Positions 49,901-60,564 of a stretch of 64,000 nucleotides of DNA are shown here, one piece after another. Each line of letters begins with the position of its first letter. Position 1 is the stretch's first letter. The DNA is from Progne subis subis (lineage: Eukaryota; Chordata; Aves; Passeriformes; Hirundinidae). A program made the translations under genes and the position numbers. The notes under the pieces were generated by a model. It did not search any database and was not told the origin of the DNA. It saw nothing but the letters and a program-made list of their open reading frames with translations. The stretch is taken from the NCBI GenBank assembly GCA_022316685.1, contig JAKJHU010000165.1, positions 248,001 through 312,000 on the forward strand. The letters run 5' to 3'.

Positions 49901-52900
49901 TCTGTTCCCAGTGTGCATCCAAGCAGCCTTCCTGGCCCTGCCTGGATAAGTAGACTGGTCATAGAATCAAAAAATCATATTGGTTGCAGAAGATGTCTAA
50001 AATCAAGTTCAACCATTAACCCAGCACTAAACGATGTTCCCAAGTGCCACATCTACACAGCTTTTAAATCTCTCCAGGGATGGTGATTTCTACCACTGCC
50101 CTGGGCAGCAGTGCCAGGGCTTGACAACCCTTTTGGTGAAGGAATTTTCCCTAATATCCAGTCTAAACCTCCCCTGGCCCAGCCTGAGGCCGTTCCCTCT
50201 CCCTCTGTTCCCTGGGAGCAGAGCCTGACCCCCCCCGGCTGTCCCCTCCTGTCAGGGAGTTGTGCAGAGCCACAAGGTTCCCCCTGAGCCTCCTTTTCTC
50301 CAGGCTGAGCCCCTTTCCCAGCTCCCTCAGCCTCTCCTGGTGCTCCAGCCTCTTCCTCAGTTCTGTTCTCTTCCCTGGACATGCTCCAGCTCCTCAATGT
50401 CCTTCTTGCAGTAAGGGGCCCAAAACTGAGCACAATATTCATGGTATAACCTCACCAGTACTGAGAACTGGGAGATGGTCCCGATGCTGCTTGGCACCAC
50501 GTACGTGGGAGACTCAGGAGCAGTGAGCTGGGGAAAATTCCATAGTTACCCTCCCTGGAAATGCACTCAGCTTGTCGTAGGAACTTGAGCTACTCCTGGC
50601 TTAACAATCCAATTACTTTGGCCACTAAATCCAGTTTCTCAGGTAGAAGGGTGCTTGTGGTGCAGCGTGACCAGAAGTTTGCTGAGAGAGGGGCAGAGGA
50701 TCTCCAGCTTTACCACAGACCTGGTGTGGGAATACCTGCTCAGCACACAGCTCCTGACTCTCCCATCCCTGCCGGCTCCATGGAGCCCCAGAGTTGGTCT
50801 CAGCAGCAGACATTGAAGAGACATAGATGAAAAAAGCTCCCCCACAGTCACTGTGGGAAGCCAATGGTCCATGTTTGAACAGCTGTGTGGCAATGAGGGG
50901 GAGAGGGCAGGAGTGTCATCGTCTGGGTGTTCCCACTGTATTTATTAATGGTCAAACTGGTCCCATTTCATGGGTTCCTCATACCAGTTGCTTATCCCAG
51001 TGTAAATGAGAACTCACCAGAAACCTAGTTTGAAGGGGCTTGGGACCACTGCTGAGGGAATGTCTGAAGAAGCTGCAGGAGGAGGAAGAATTGAGCAGGC
51101 TTTGCATGAGGGTCATGCAGGCTGGGGGATTGCTGGAGCCTGTGATGTTGAAGACCTTCTTGGGGCCAGGGATGTCCCGTGTGTCATCACTGGCAGCACA
51201 AGGCCCATGCACTGATTGCCACTGTACTTCCTGGGAGTAGGTGAGGGGCCAGCAGGGATTGGACACGGTTTTAGCACTTCTCTGCTCCTGGAGGCAGAAA
51301 AAAACAAGGACAGAGGTAGCAAGAGAGGACGCTGGTGTCCAGTGCTTCACGCAGGAAGAGAGAATGTAACACGGTTAGGAAGGTTACAAAATGTAACATG
51401 CTTTCCCCAAGCACCACAACGCTGAGATCGAGCAGGGAGGCACTGAAAGCTTTGCCAAATCTTACGGCATCGAGTCAACCACGAGGCCCAGCCAGGTCCC
51501 AGCTCCTGCTGAGCTCAGGATCAGTGCAGTGACTGGATCTGCTGAGAGGTGATGAGTCCCAGCCCCATCCACCCTCCCTCAGAGCACAAATACAATTGCA
51601 TGCATCCCGTGCTCTTTCTAGTTGCAAGAAGGACGCTGTTCTGATCTGCATTCCAGATGGTTCAACCTCACAAGAATCTGTGTTTCTTATCTCTAGCAAT
51701 TTCCCAGTATAACTGTGGTGAACTTGGTGTCCAATGTGTGACATTCAGGCCTCAAATGAGGGCAATGGGGTTTATAGGGAGGAAAGTGAATGGGCAGGGG
51801 ATAGTTAATTTCTGAAAAACACAGTTTTGATGAGGACTAAGGTGATTCTTGAATTTGTACCATCCTATACCACTCTTTTCCTCTGCCCCATTCCCTAAGT
51901 GAAATGAAGTTTGGAAGAACCAAAACACCTGCATGTTTTCAGAATTAAATAATGCTCTTTTAAAGATGTTTCAGGGTAAAAGTCAGCAAAGGAAATACCC
52001 CAAATGGAAGGTCCCAGCTGGTTCCTGGTGGTTCCTATTCTAGGATGGAGGAGCAGTGCCTAGGAACCAAGGCAAGCCTTTCCTCTCCTCACCCTGAAGG
52101 TGATGTTGACACCTCAGAGAGTAATTTTGTCCTTGTGTTTTAAGTAGGAGCCAAATAGAACCTGTAAGTAGGAAACCCTTGAACTGGTGCCTGTGTGTCT
52201 GCTTAGAGGAAGAGAAAGTTTTACAAATGCACTGTGTTTTTCTAATATATACAAACAGCCTCTAGTAAAGAGGGATTGACTTTAAAGTGATTGACACTTT
52301 GCCCATTACCACACCTCGTGCAGCTGTCATTTAGTGATGTTGTGCCCCTGAGCACTCACCTGGATGAGCACAGAGAGCAGCCTGCTGCGGAGCTGCTCTG
52401 CGCTGTGGCAGGGGCACTGGCGGGTGTGCACCCTGTGTGTCTGCCCGTAGAGCTGCAGCCTCACTCCCTCCTTTGGGGCCTGCTTCTCTTCTTCCAGCTC
52501 AGAAGTGAGCTGTGCTGAGCTTCCTCCCACAGACAGGACTCCTGCCATTCCCTTCCTGGAGGGGACCAACTGTCCTCGCCAGTCATACTGACCCAAAAAG
52601 AACAGGAGAGGTCAATCCTTGAGACTTCATCTCGGACACAACCAAGTGCCAGCATTAGCACACACAGAGAGAAAGCAGCTCGATGGTGCCCCCAGCCCAA
52701 CTCCTTTCTGCTCACAGGACATGATGCTGAACCAGTGGCTTTGGAGGGAACAGAGGAGCCATTGTACCAGCACTGTCACCTGCACAGAGCCTTTCCACAG
52801 CCTGTGGGGGCAAACAGGGCTGCCCAGCCTGGATGGCTGCACCAGGCAGTGGTGTCAGCAGGCAGGAGAAGGGGACAGTGGAGACGGTGCTGAGGAGTGG

Positions 52901-55900
52901 CAGGGCCACTTCCAAGAGGGCAGATAATGGGTTTCAAGAGCTTCCTTGAAGCTAAAGTGATCTTTCTGTTGGAAGAACCCTGTGGCAACATCTCCTGCAG
53001 TCTTGCAGAACTGACTTTGACAATGCCGAAGCTGGCAGGACAGGCAGGAGAGTTTACATGGGGTAAACACTCTGTGCCTGGCTGGGGGAGGCCGTGTTGC
53101 TGTCAACAGGTCTGACAATTCCCTAACCAGTGTGTGTTTGCTGCTGGTTATCAGAGCTGCTTTTCACATCCCTGGCGAGGAATAACTCAGTCTAACCCAC
53201 CTTTCTCTTTCTGTCTGAGTTCTTTTTGAGACCCTTTGGCTTGAGAAGAGATGGGTGAAACAAGAAAACTAAAATTACTTTTTTTTTTTTTTTTTTGGTT
53301 TGTTCGTTTGTTTAGAAAGTGCCTTCTAAATACAGAGCAGGCCTCCTTGGTCTCGCTGAGAGAGGCTTTTGCTTTGGCAGCAACAGTATCTGCTTCTCTA
53401 CCATCCACAAGACACAGCTGGATTCCAGTGGCAATCCCACAGCACTCCACAAACAGCAGCAACTCCTGTTTGACAGAGGCACTGAGCCACAGCTGCAGTG
53501 GAGTTCTTGGTGATGCCCCATGGCCAGGGGTAATGTCATCTATGAGAGCATCCTGGATGTGCTGGCCAGAAAGCCTCACATCTGTTAGGGCAACTGCATG
53601 GATGCATTCATGGAAGGCCAGAGCAGAGGTTTGGTTCTTCAGCTTAGTTATGACCATGGAATCACAGAATGGTTTGGGTTGGGAGGAATATTAAAGCTCA
53701 CCTCATTCCATCCCCCTGCTATGGGCAGAGACACCTTCCACTATCCCAGGTTGCTCCAAGTCCCGTTCAGTCTGGCCTTGGATGCTTCCAGGGATGGAGG
53801 GATGGGGCAGCCACAGCTGCTCTGGGCAACCTGTGCCAGGGCCTCACCACCTCACCTACCAACTGGTGCTGCATCTAAGCTGCCTCCTCAGAAAGGCAGT
53901 GGAAGTTGTGCTGAAACATTGTTTTAAGTACAGGGGTTACCCATCCCACCACTTGTCTCTGTGGCTGTCTGTCAACAGGAGCTGCTCAGCCCAGCCCTGT
54001 GTGCTCCACATCATCCTTTACCTTGAAGAAGTTCTCTAGGACGTAGTTAACAGCAACCCAATTGAATGCCTCTTCCTGTGGGCTGGACAGGATTTGTGCC
54101 CCTTGAAAGTCAAAGGGGGATGACTTCAGGGTGCCAGTCAGAGCTGCAAGGAGACTGTCAGAGAGGATGGGATGGGTGAGGCTAAACACAAAAGAAAAAG
54201 AAGACATGTTTGATGTAACAGTACCCTGCCAGGAGCAGCCTGCAGTGGGGGCACACTGCAGGGCCTCTGCTGTGCTCCCTACTTTGGGTAGTAGCCCAGA
54301 GACACAATGACAATCCCACTCCTGCTGCTGCTTCCCCCTCCCCACACATGGCACTGGAGGCAAGAACAGCAGAGGGATGGTTTGAGCAATTGTGCCACCA
54401 TTTAAGAATTTAGGACCTTTGTACCCTCTGTCAATGAGGAAATCTTCTGGCCCTAACCCACTGGCTTGGTCCCCTTCAGACCTTACTTTTCCCCAGTGTC
54501 TAAAAGGAGATAAAGGTCCCAGTAATGTGGTGACTGAGAAGAAGATCCACAAAAGTGTGTGTAATAAGGTGAACCTTCCCACCACCATTTCCAATTTGCT
54601 GACAGGAAACACTCCTGCAAGTCCATGTGGGCTGTCACAAAAACTGAAAACCTCTGAGCTTCCAGACTGATGGGTGTTTTCCCAAGCACTAATTGTGAAA
54701 GTGTAATTGTGAAGGAGACACGACCGGCCTGGCAGCAGTTGCAGGACTGTCATCTTCATGGCTGCCTGGGGCAACACGTGGAGACACAGCCATGCCATGC
54801 TCCTCTCTTCAGGGCCTGAGGAAGGTTAACCTGACTAGCAGATTGGGGATGGCTCACACTGCAGAGCACACAGGGTGAGATGCCTGCACAATGATCCTGT
54901 GATGTGTGCTGATCTCTGCATGTGGCTTTGCAATATTCGCTCACTTCAGCTGCCTCATGCTGCCGGTGGCTCCCAAGTACAGGGGGGTTTGGCTGTGCTG
55001 CTCTGCTGGGATCTCGTTCTGGGCCCAGTTCAAACATGGCTCCAAGCTCTTCCCAGCTTTCTGAGGAGAATCTGAGTAGCTGGAGATTCCTGGACCTGAG
55101 GAACACAGAACAGAATGGGATTTTAAGGGAAGTTGTGGGAGAACTGTGAGAGCTGTTACCCCAGAGGTTGCTATCCTAGGATGTCATTAAGACAGAATCT
55201 GTCACAGGTGGAATGAAGGAGGTCTTCCAGGTATCCATCCCGCTCAAATACGGAAATGAGACCAAAACACATGTGCATAGAAATCCCAAATTGCACTAAG
55301 ACTCCCCTAGCTCTGCAGCTGAGACATCTATACCAGCCACATGACTGCTGTTACAGCTGAGGCTGTGTCAGCCCACAGAGTTCGAAATGTGGCTTAAGTT
55401 GCTATAAAAATAAAGAAAGGACACACAGAAGCTGATGTGTCACCTATCTCCTCCTGCCACCAAGCCCCTGCCAGCAAGCAAGACACCCCTGCCCTGGAGG
55501 AAGCCAGTGCTCTGCAGACGGAAGCTGTGTGCCAGCCTTGACTCATTTTTCCAGCAAGTCAATGGGGTCTTAAATGTTGGTTTTGAGCTACTACCCAGGA
55601 AGAGCCTCCCTTCCCCACCCTCCTGATTCCCTCACCACATGCTTTGCTCTCTGGGGCCCTGTGCAGGGCTGAGCTGCAGCTTCCTTGCAGCCCCTGCAGG
55701 GCTGTGGCTGTGCTGCCATGCAGACAGGGCCACTCACACACACCTGGGCTGGAGACCTGCCCGGGCCTCTTGTGCTGCTGCTGACAGCAAACTGCCTCAC
55801 AGAGCTGCTGCTTAACCCAGCCGTGAATGAGGGACACAGACAAGGTTTCAGGGAGCCCTTCTTGCATCTTCTGTGTGTGATTTGTATTGTTTACAGCCTG

Positions 55901-58900
55901 CAAGAGCACAAACCCCGTTCCCTGCTTGCTGTGCAGCTGCCCTCCCACAGCACACTGCTGCTGAGGGCTCAGTCCTTCCCAGCATCCTGCTACAACCAGG
56001 CTTTAACATCAAAGCAAGATTAGGAGATAGTGAAGGAAACCCCCATGCATTAATGCATGAAATCCTCTCAGCTAGCATTGGTGGGGCCAAACTGATTCAA
56101 ATTCATGAGGAAAACCCCCAAAATTCTCTGAAACATGACACCTAAAGGCAAGCTGAACTCATGCTTGTCCTGTCAAACACCACACAGGGGATTGGTGTCT
56201 TTGCTGTGTTGTGTTGCAGCTACCCCACTTCCTGGCCAGGGCACAGTGAAGAGGAGGCAGAAGATACCAGGAGTCACCCTGCAGTCAGATTTGTCTCCAC
56301 TGCTGTTCACTGCCTCTCCTGGGTGAGAAGCTCCAGCAACCTTGCCTCTACCACTGATCCATAAAGACATCAGGACAAGCCTCATCCTCTCTGTGTGCTT
56401 CCCTTGCCTGCAGCAGCCCCAAAATCCTGACATCTGCTACTGCCAGGAGCCTGATGTCCAGCTGTGTGTGGCTAAATCTGCCCAGCTGAGAAGAGCCATG
56501 CTGAAAATAAGCAACCTGTGCTTCACTATTTCCGTGCACAGCTGGGTGATGCAGGAGCCAAGGAATTTGTGGCACTGGTCCGTGCACAGGTCTCTGTTTT
56601 TCCATCTATCCCATGCCAGTCCCACACACCATAGAGCAGGAAATGGGCACCTTACCTTGCACAGGACAGGAGCTGCATCCTCTGATCACCCCGGTCTGGT
56701 TTGCCTTGGTGGTTGTCCACTGGTAGATGAACAGGATGGTGTGGGATGGGCCGGCATCCAGAACAATGCCATACTGGAAAAACCCCAAGACATTCTACTG
56801 AAAAACACTACTGAATGCACGCTGATTGACATTGTAGGGTTACCCAGCATATGTGGGTATTCTGGGTGACCCTTGGGCCTGCACTGCAGAGTTTGAGTTT
56901 GCTTGTTACATTCAAAGAGCAGGTGAAGCCAGAGGATGATGAGGATTTGCAGGGAGCCGTCTGCATTTTTTAATATACATGAGGAACAGCAGGAGTGGAG
57001 GAACGCCCAGAAACACATCAGCCCTACAGTGGCATGCACTGGAGCTGCTCCTGAAACCAGGCAGAGGGCTTCCCCTGAGAGCTGAGCCACCTGGAACTCA
57101 GGAAAAACAGGTCCTAAAGCAGTGGGAGATGGCACTATACAAGTTCTCTGCTGATTCTGGGACTCTGCTGCTGATGGATTTGCTGAGCTTTTGTGCATGA
57201 ATTGGAGGGCTGCAGCTTGTTTGTCCCAAGGAACCCGGGTATTGTGTGTCTCTTTGCTGTCCCACTGCAGCAATGATGTGACCCAGGCTGGGTTTGCCCT
57301 GATGTGACAGAGCAGTGGGAGCTGCAGAAACCAGCAGACACTATACAGCACAGCAGCCCCTCAGAGACAGAGATGATGTCTTGGCAGGAAGAGCAGCAGC
57401 AGTGAACATGACCAGCTCAGTCCCTTGTCCACTCTGCTATTGCCCAAGCCAAGGGCTCTATGTCTCTGTCCCCAGTGTTTGTCTGTTTGCTGCTGACCAA
57501 GCCTTGCTGCTCCCAGTGTAAGAGGGGGAGCTAGAGGAGGCCACTGGACAATCCTGCAGCACAGCTCTGGATGTCTCCACACAGAGACAGCCCCAGAGCT
57601 AGCCTAGGGCTCCTCTGCCCCCTATTACACGACCCCAGTCTGGGATATCTCCTACACAGACGGGAAGGAAACTCATGAGCTCCATGGCAGTGCGTGGTCG
57701 AAGCTGCATCTCACACACAAATAGAGCTGTGACTGTGTGGGAGGAGAAAGCTCCTGAGAGGTTGATGTTAATGCCACCAGAAGGGTTTTAGCACCAGCTA
57801 GAGCTGGCTGCAGCCTCTGAGCCAGGCTGGCTGCCTGCTGCCCTCCTGCAGCTCCCAGATGCACCAGTCCTGCACCCAGGCCACGGGCTGGTGGGGCTGG
57901 GCTGGAGCAGCAATGCGGAAGGAGGATGGAGCTCCCTGCCCGAGCCTGCTGGCACCCTCCCACATCAGGGACAGCTCAGATTTCTAGCAGGGACATGTTG
58001 GCTGCCACAGAAGAGGAAGAAAGGAATGGCATTGGTGGAGAAACATGGAATTTTTTTTCATCCTGCAGAAAATTAGAGGCTGCTGCTGAGAGCGCAAGGG
58101 AGAAGGGGAGGGATCACCACATTTATGTCCAGCTCAACACCAGGAAAGGACAGAATGCGGAGCAATAAGGGGGTTTTAAATCCAGTTTTATTTCTGAGAG
58201 GAACATGGATGAGGAGTGCTATCTAAATGTGCAGGATAACTTCCTTCTGTTGGGTTAAACCATGGTGTCCCACTGAGCTCACCTCAGAAATGGGAGCGAC
58301 AAGAGACAGAACAGTGGGCATTAGCCCCCCCCTCCCCAGACCTGACCCAGCTGTCAGGAGGACGCTGGCTCTTTGACTGAAATCAAGGTAGGACCAAAGA
58401 GAAGAAGGCATGAAAGACACTTTTTTTTTAAGATAAAAGCAGCAGTTCAGGGGCACATTCCTACTGACTTTTGAGAGAGACCTCACTCTTTCCCTGCACT
58501 GACACCACATCTTTGTTGCTCTGGGGCAGCTCCTGACATGGGCTGCCTCCCCTCAGCCTGCCCTGAGCGTCTCCACTGATCCATGGACCATATCCAGCCT
58601 GTATTCCCTGACCAATCAAAGGGGTGGGCTTGTTTCTGCTTCGAAAACCTACAGCATCTTGGAAGATGCCAACCTGTCCTGACAGTCTTGTTTCAGTTCC
58701 CTCCTGGGTTTGTAAGGAGCTCGGTAATAAAATAATGTCAAAAGCAACAAACCAGCCCAGTTTAGCTGCCTGTCTCACCCCCTGAGAGCCCTTACCTTGG
58801 TCCTGAGCGGGGCCATGGGCACATCTTTGGTGGAGACACAGAGCAGCACGATGCCCGTCAGCCCCGCTACGATCACCAGCCAGGGGGGAAGGAGCTCACG

Positions 58901-58909
58901 CCAAGACAT
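46988..58909 (-). CDS. ENTPD2-like ectonucleotidase family protein, complete, active-site motifs degenerate
   Basis: GDA1/CD39 family; active members hydrolyse extracellular nucleotides at the plasma membrane. Exons in transcription order: 58796-58909, 56656-56773, 54945-55095, 54022-54181, 52360-52587, 51018-51287, 49607-49702, 48405-48524 and 46988-47215. All borders are GT-AG and the phases join to 494 aa. It starts [16 protein letters not shown] with an N-terminal anchor and has a C-terminal helix around 454-471. Length and many blocks fit ENTPD2 ([45 protein letters not shown]). The ACR motifs are altered: DAGPSHT at 44-50, GATGSMR at 119-125, [15 protein letters not shown] at 160-174 and [12 protein letters not shown] at 197-208, with Ser replacing the usual Asp. 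Nine of the ten usual cysteines are matched. An upstream in-frame ATG at 58967-58969 would add 20 residues; I prefer 58909. ENTPD8 is a weaker alternative. Confidence 0.85.
47810..48025 (+). repeat. CR1 LINE 3'-end fragment
   Basis: Plus-strand CR1 tail (GGAAGGAATTGTTCCCTGGG, GCACAGGGTGCCCAGAGAAG), ending AGTCTAGGATGCTATGATG. It is in intron 8 of the ENTPD2-like gene, antisense to it. Confidence 0.82.
49340..49465. repeat. A-rich simple repeat with (CAAA)n and (CAC)n
   Basis: Runs of AAACAAACAAAC, then ACCACCACCACC, then ACAAAACAAAACAAAA, all within intron 7 of the ENTPD2-like gene. Minus-strand open frames through it encode only low-complexity hydrophobic peptide and are artefacts. Confidence 0.9.
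49958..50445 (-). repeat. CR1 LINE fragment
   Basis: Inverted CR1 beginning TCATAGAATCAAAAAATCAT and continuing through CCTGAGGCCGTTCCCTCTCC. It resembles the copy at 11184 in the same orientation and lies in intron 6 of the ENTPD2-like gene. Confidence 0.82.
53279..53297 (-). repeat. Poly(T) run (poly(A) on the minus strand)
   Basis: Nineteen consecutive T on the plus strand. On the minus strand this A tract follows the open frame that begins at 53657. Confidence 0.85.
53298..53657 (-). other. Unrecognised open reading frame in intron 4 of the ENTPD2-like gene
   Basis: A minus-strand frame stays open from an ATG at 53657 for about 120 codons ([39 protein letters not shown]) and runs into the A tract. 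Composition looks more protein-like than other intronic frames, but I do not recognise the family and see no splice sites. It abuts a CR1 copy, so it may be a remnant of a retroposed transcript or chance. Confidence 0.25.
53653..53865 (-). repeat. CR1 LINE 3'-end fragment
   Basis: Inverted CR1 beginning CATGGAATCACAGAATGGTT and ending in the GGCAACCTGTGCCAGGGCCT region. It lies in intron 4 of the ENTPD2-like gene. Confidence 0.85.
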
Positions 58910-59676
58910 GGAGAGCTTTCTCCTTTCACGAAAGAGGAAGCAGCAAACTGACACGGGCTGCTTTAACAACCTTTAAAAAGAGCAGAAAGGCGTGGTCGGG
59001 GCCAGGCTCTGACTTCAGCCCAGCCCCAAGCCACAGGGACCACAAGGACGCGTGGGCCAGGCTGGATGCGTCAGGCAGCTCTTCTTTCCCCTCCATCGCT
59101 GCTGTCCATAAATAGGAGGGCTCCGTGCCCGTCCCAGTGCGAGCTTTGCCACGGCACCGCTGCAACCTCGAAACTGCCCCAGGCAGCGGGGCTGAGGTAA
59201 ACAGAATGTGGGGTGAACTCAGCTGTGTAATAAGAAGAAAGCAGGGAAAACTCATCCCTTTGGTATTCCACATCTGGCAGTGTGAACTTCCAAATTAGAA
59301 GCGGGGAAACTGCTTGTCATTGGATTTACTTTATTTCTGAGGGCCTGAGCCCCCCTTCCTGACAGCCTCCTTGTGGAAAAGAACCAAGGCTCAGGCTTTA
59401 TGAAACACATTCCCGCTTTCTCCTGACAGTGCCACAAAATCTCCTCCCTGAAAATGGAAATTCTGAAGAAAACTCTGTGGCTGCTTGCACTGAGGCAATT
59501 GGCTGATTGCTCGCGTCCACAGCCTGGTCATGGATCTGAAGAGCAAACCAACAATGGGGAAAAGAACACTTCTCTGTTTTTGGTGGTTTCCTCTTTTCAT
59601 TGCTGTCCGCCTGTGATCAGCCAGGAAGGAAGCCTCAGACACTCCCAGGAACCCTGAGTTTGCTGCATAGAAACAT

Positions 59677-59760
59677 GGAATCACAGAATCCGCTGAGTTG
59701 GAAGTGACCCACAAGGATAGAGTCCAACCCCTGCCCTGCATAGGACACCCCCAAGAGTCC
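59677..59760 (-). repeat. CR1 LINE 3' terminus, inverted
   Basis: It begins ACATGGAATCACAGAATCCG and covers only the last 80 or so bases of the element. It is directly followed by a plus-orientation copy. Confidence 0.75.
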
Positions 59761-59761
59761 C

Positions 59762-60225
59762 TCCATGTGGAAGCTCCTGGAGCAGATCCTGTGGAGGGCT
59801 ACCAAGTTGGTCAAGGTTCTGGAACATTTCTCATGCGAGGAAAGGCTGAGGGAGCTGGGCCTGTTCAGCCTGGATAAGAGACAGCTGAGAGGAGACCTCA
59901 TCAATGAGTATCTAAAGGGTGGTGTCAGAGCACGGACCAGACGCTGCTGATGCCCAGCAGTGGACAAGAGCAGGAACTGACACCCAGGAAGTTCCACCTG
60001 AATATGAGGAAGAATTTCTTTCCTGTGTGGATGACCAAGCACTGAACAGGCAGCCCAGACAGGGTGTGGAGTCTCTCTCAGTGGAGATATTCCAGAACCG
60101 TCTGGACACAATCCTGTGCGGTGTGCTCTGGGATGACCCTGCTTGGAAAGGAAGGTGGTACCAGATGTCCCTCTATGGTCCCTTCCAACCCGAATCATTC
60201 CGTGATTCTGTGATTCCATGTGCCT
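59762..60225 (+). repeat. CR1 LINE 3'-end fragment
   Basis: Plus-strand CR1 (GAGGAAAGGCTGAGGGAGCT, CTGTTCAGCCTGGATAAGAG), ending with GATTCTGTGATTCCATG. The terminal repeat lies about 340 bases upstream of the NELFB start codon and abuts the CpG-rich promoter. Confidence 0.87.
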
Positions 60226-60229
60226 GAGA

Positions 60230-60564
60230 GCGCTGTCCAAAGGCTCCTTCAGGCCTGTCCGCCCTGCCCGGCGCTCAGCCGAGCCGCACGGAGCTCCTCG
60301 GGCCGCGGAGGCCGCGGGGAGCCCGGCGACACCCACGGCAGCCGCCGCGGAACCTTGGTGCAGCGGAACCTTCGTGCTGCGGTACGGGGCCCGCGCGCGG
60401 CGGGGGCGGGTTGGGGCGGACGCGCGGAGCCGGGGCGGGAGCTGAGGCGGGATCGGGGCCGGGATCGGGGCCGGGATCGGGGCCGGGATCGGGGCCGGGA
60501 TCGCGATCAGGATCAGGAGCGGGAGCTGAGCCGGGAGCGGCCCCGCGGACCCGGCCACGCCGAG
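60230..60564 (+). promoter_or_regulatory. CpG-rich promoter and 5' UTR of NELFB
   Basis: Very high CpG density with GC-box-like sequence (GCGGGGGCGGG) and no TATA box, consistent with a housekeeping promoter. It begins immediately after the CR1 terminus. The transcription start cannot be placed exactly. Confidence 0.65.
60446..60503 (+). repeat. 12-bp tandem repeat in the NELFB 5' region
   Basis: Between four and five copies of CCGGGATCGGGG, the last one diverging to CGCGATCAGGATCAGG. In the NELFB frame it would encode repeated Arg-Asp-Arg-Gly, if translated at all. Confidence 0.85.

Larger units (their letters stand above)
58910..60229. other. Intergenic region between the divergent ENTPD2-like gene and NELFB
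   Basis: The two genes are transcribed away from each other. The left part should hold the ENTPD2-like promoter, but no clear core element was identified. The right part is filled by two CR1 copies in opposite orientation (59677-60225). Confidence 0.55.

Noticed and set aside
53986..54798. Minus-strand 270-aa single open frame
   Set aside because: Only 54022-54181 is an ENTPD2-like exon; the upstream portion is intron that happens to be open.
59635..60558. Minus-strand 307-aa open frame over the NELFB promoter
   Set aside because: It is the antisense of CR1 plus CpG-rich promoter; the Ile-Pro-Ala-Pro repeat is the reverse of the 12-bp tandem repeat.
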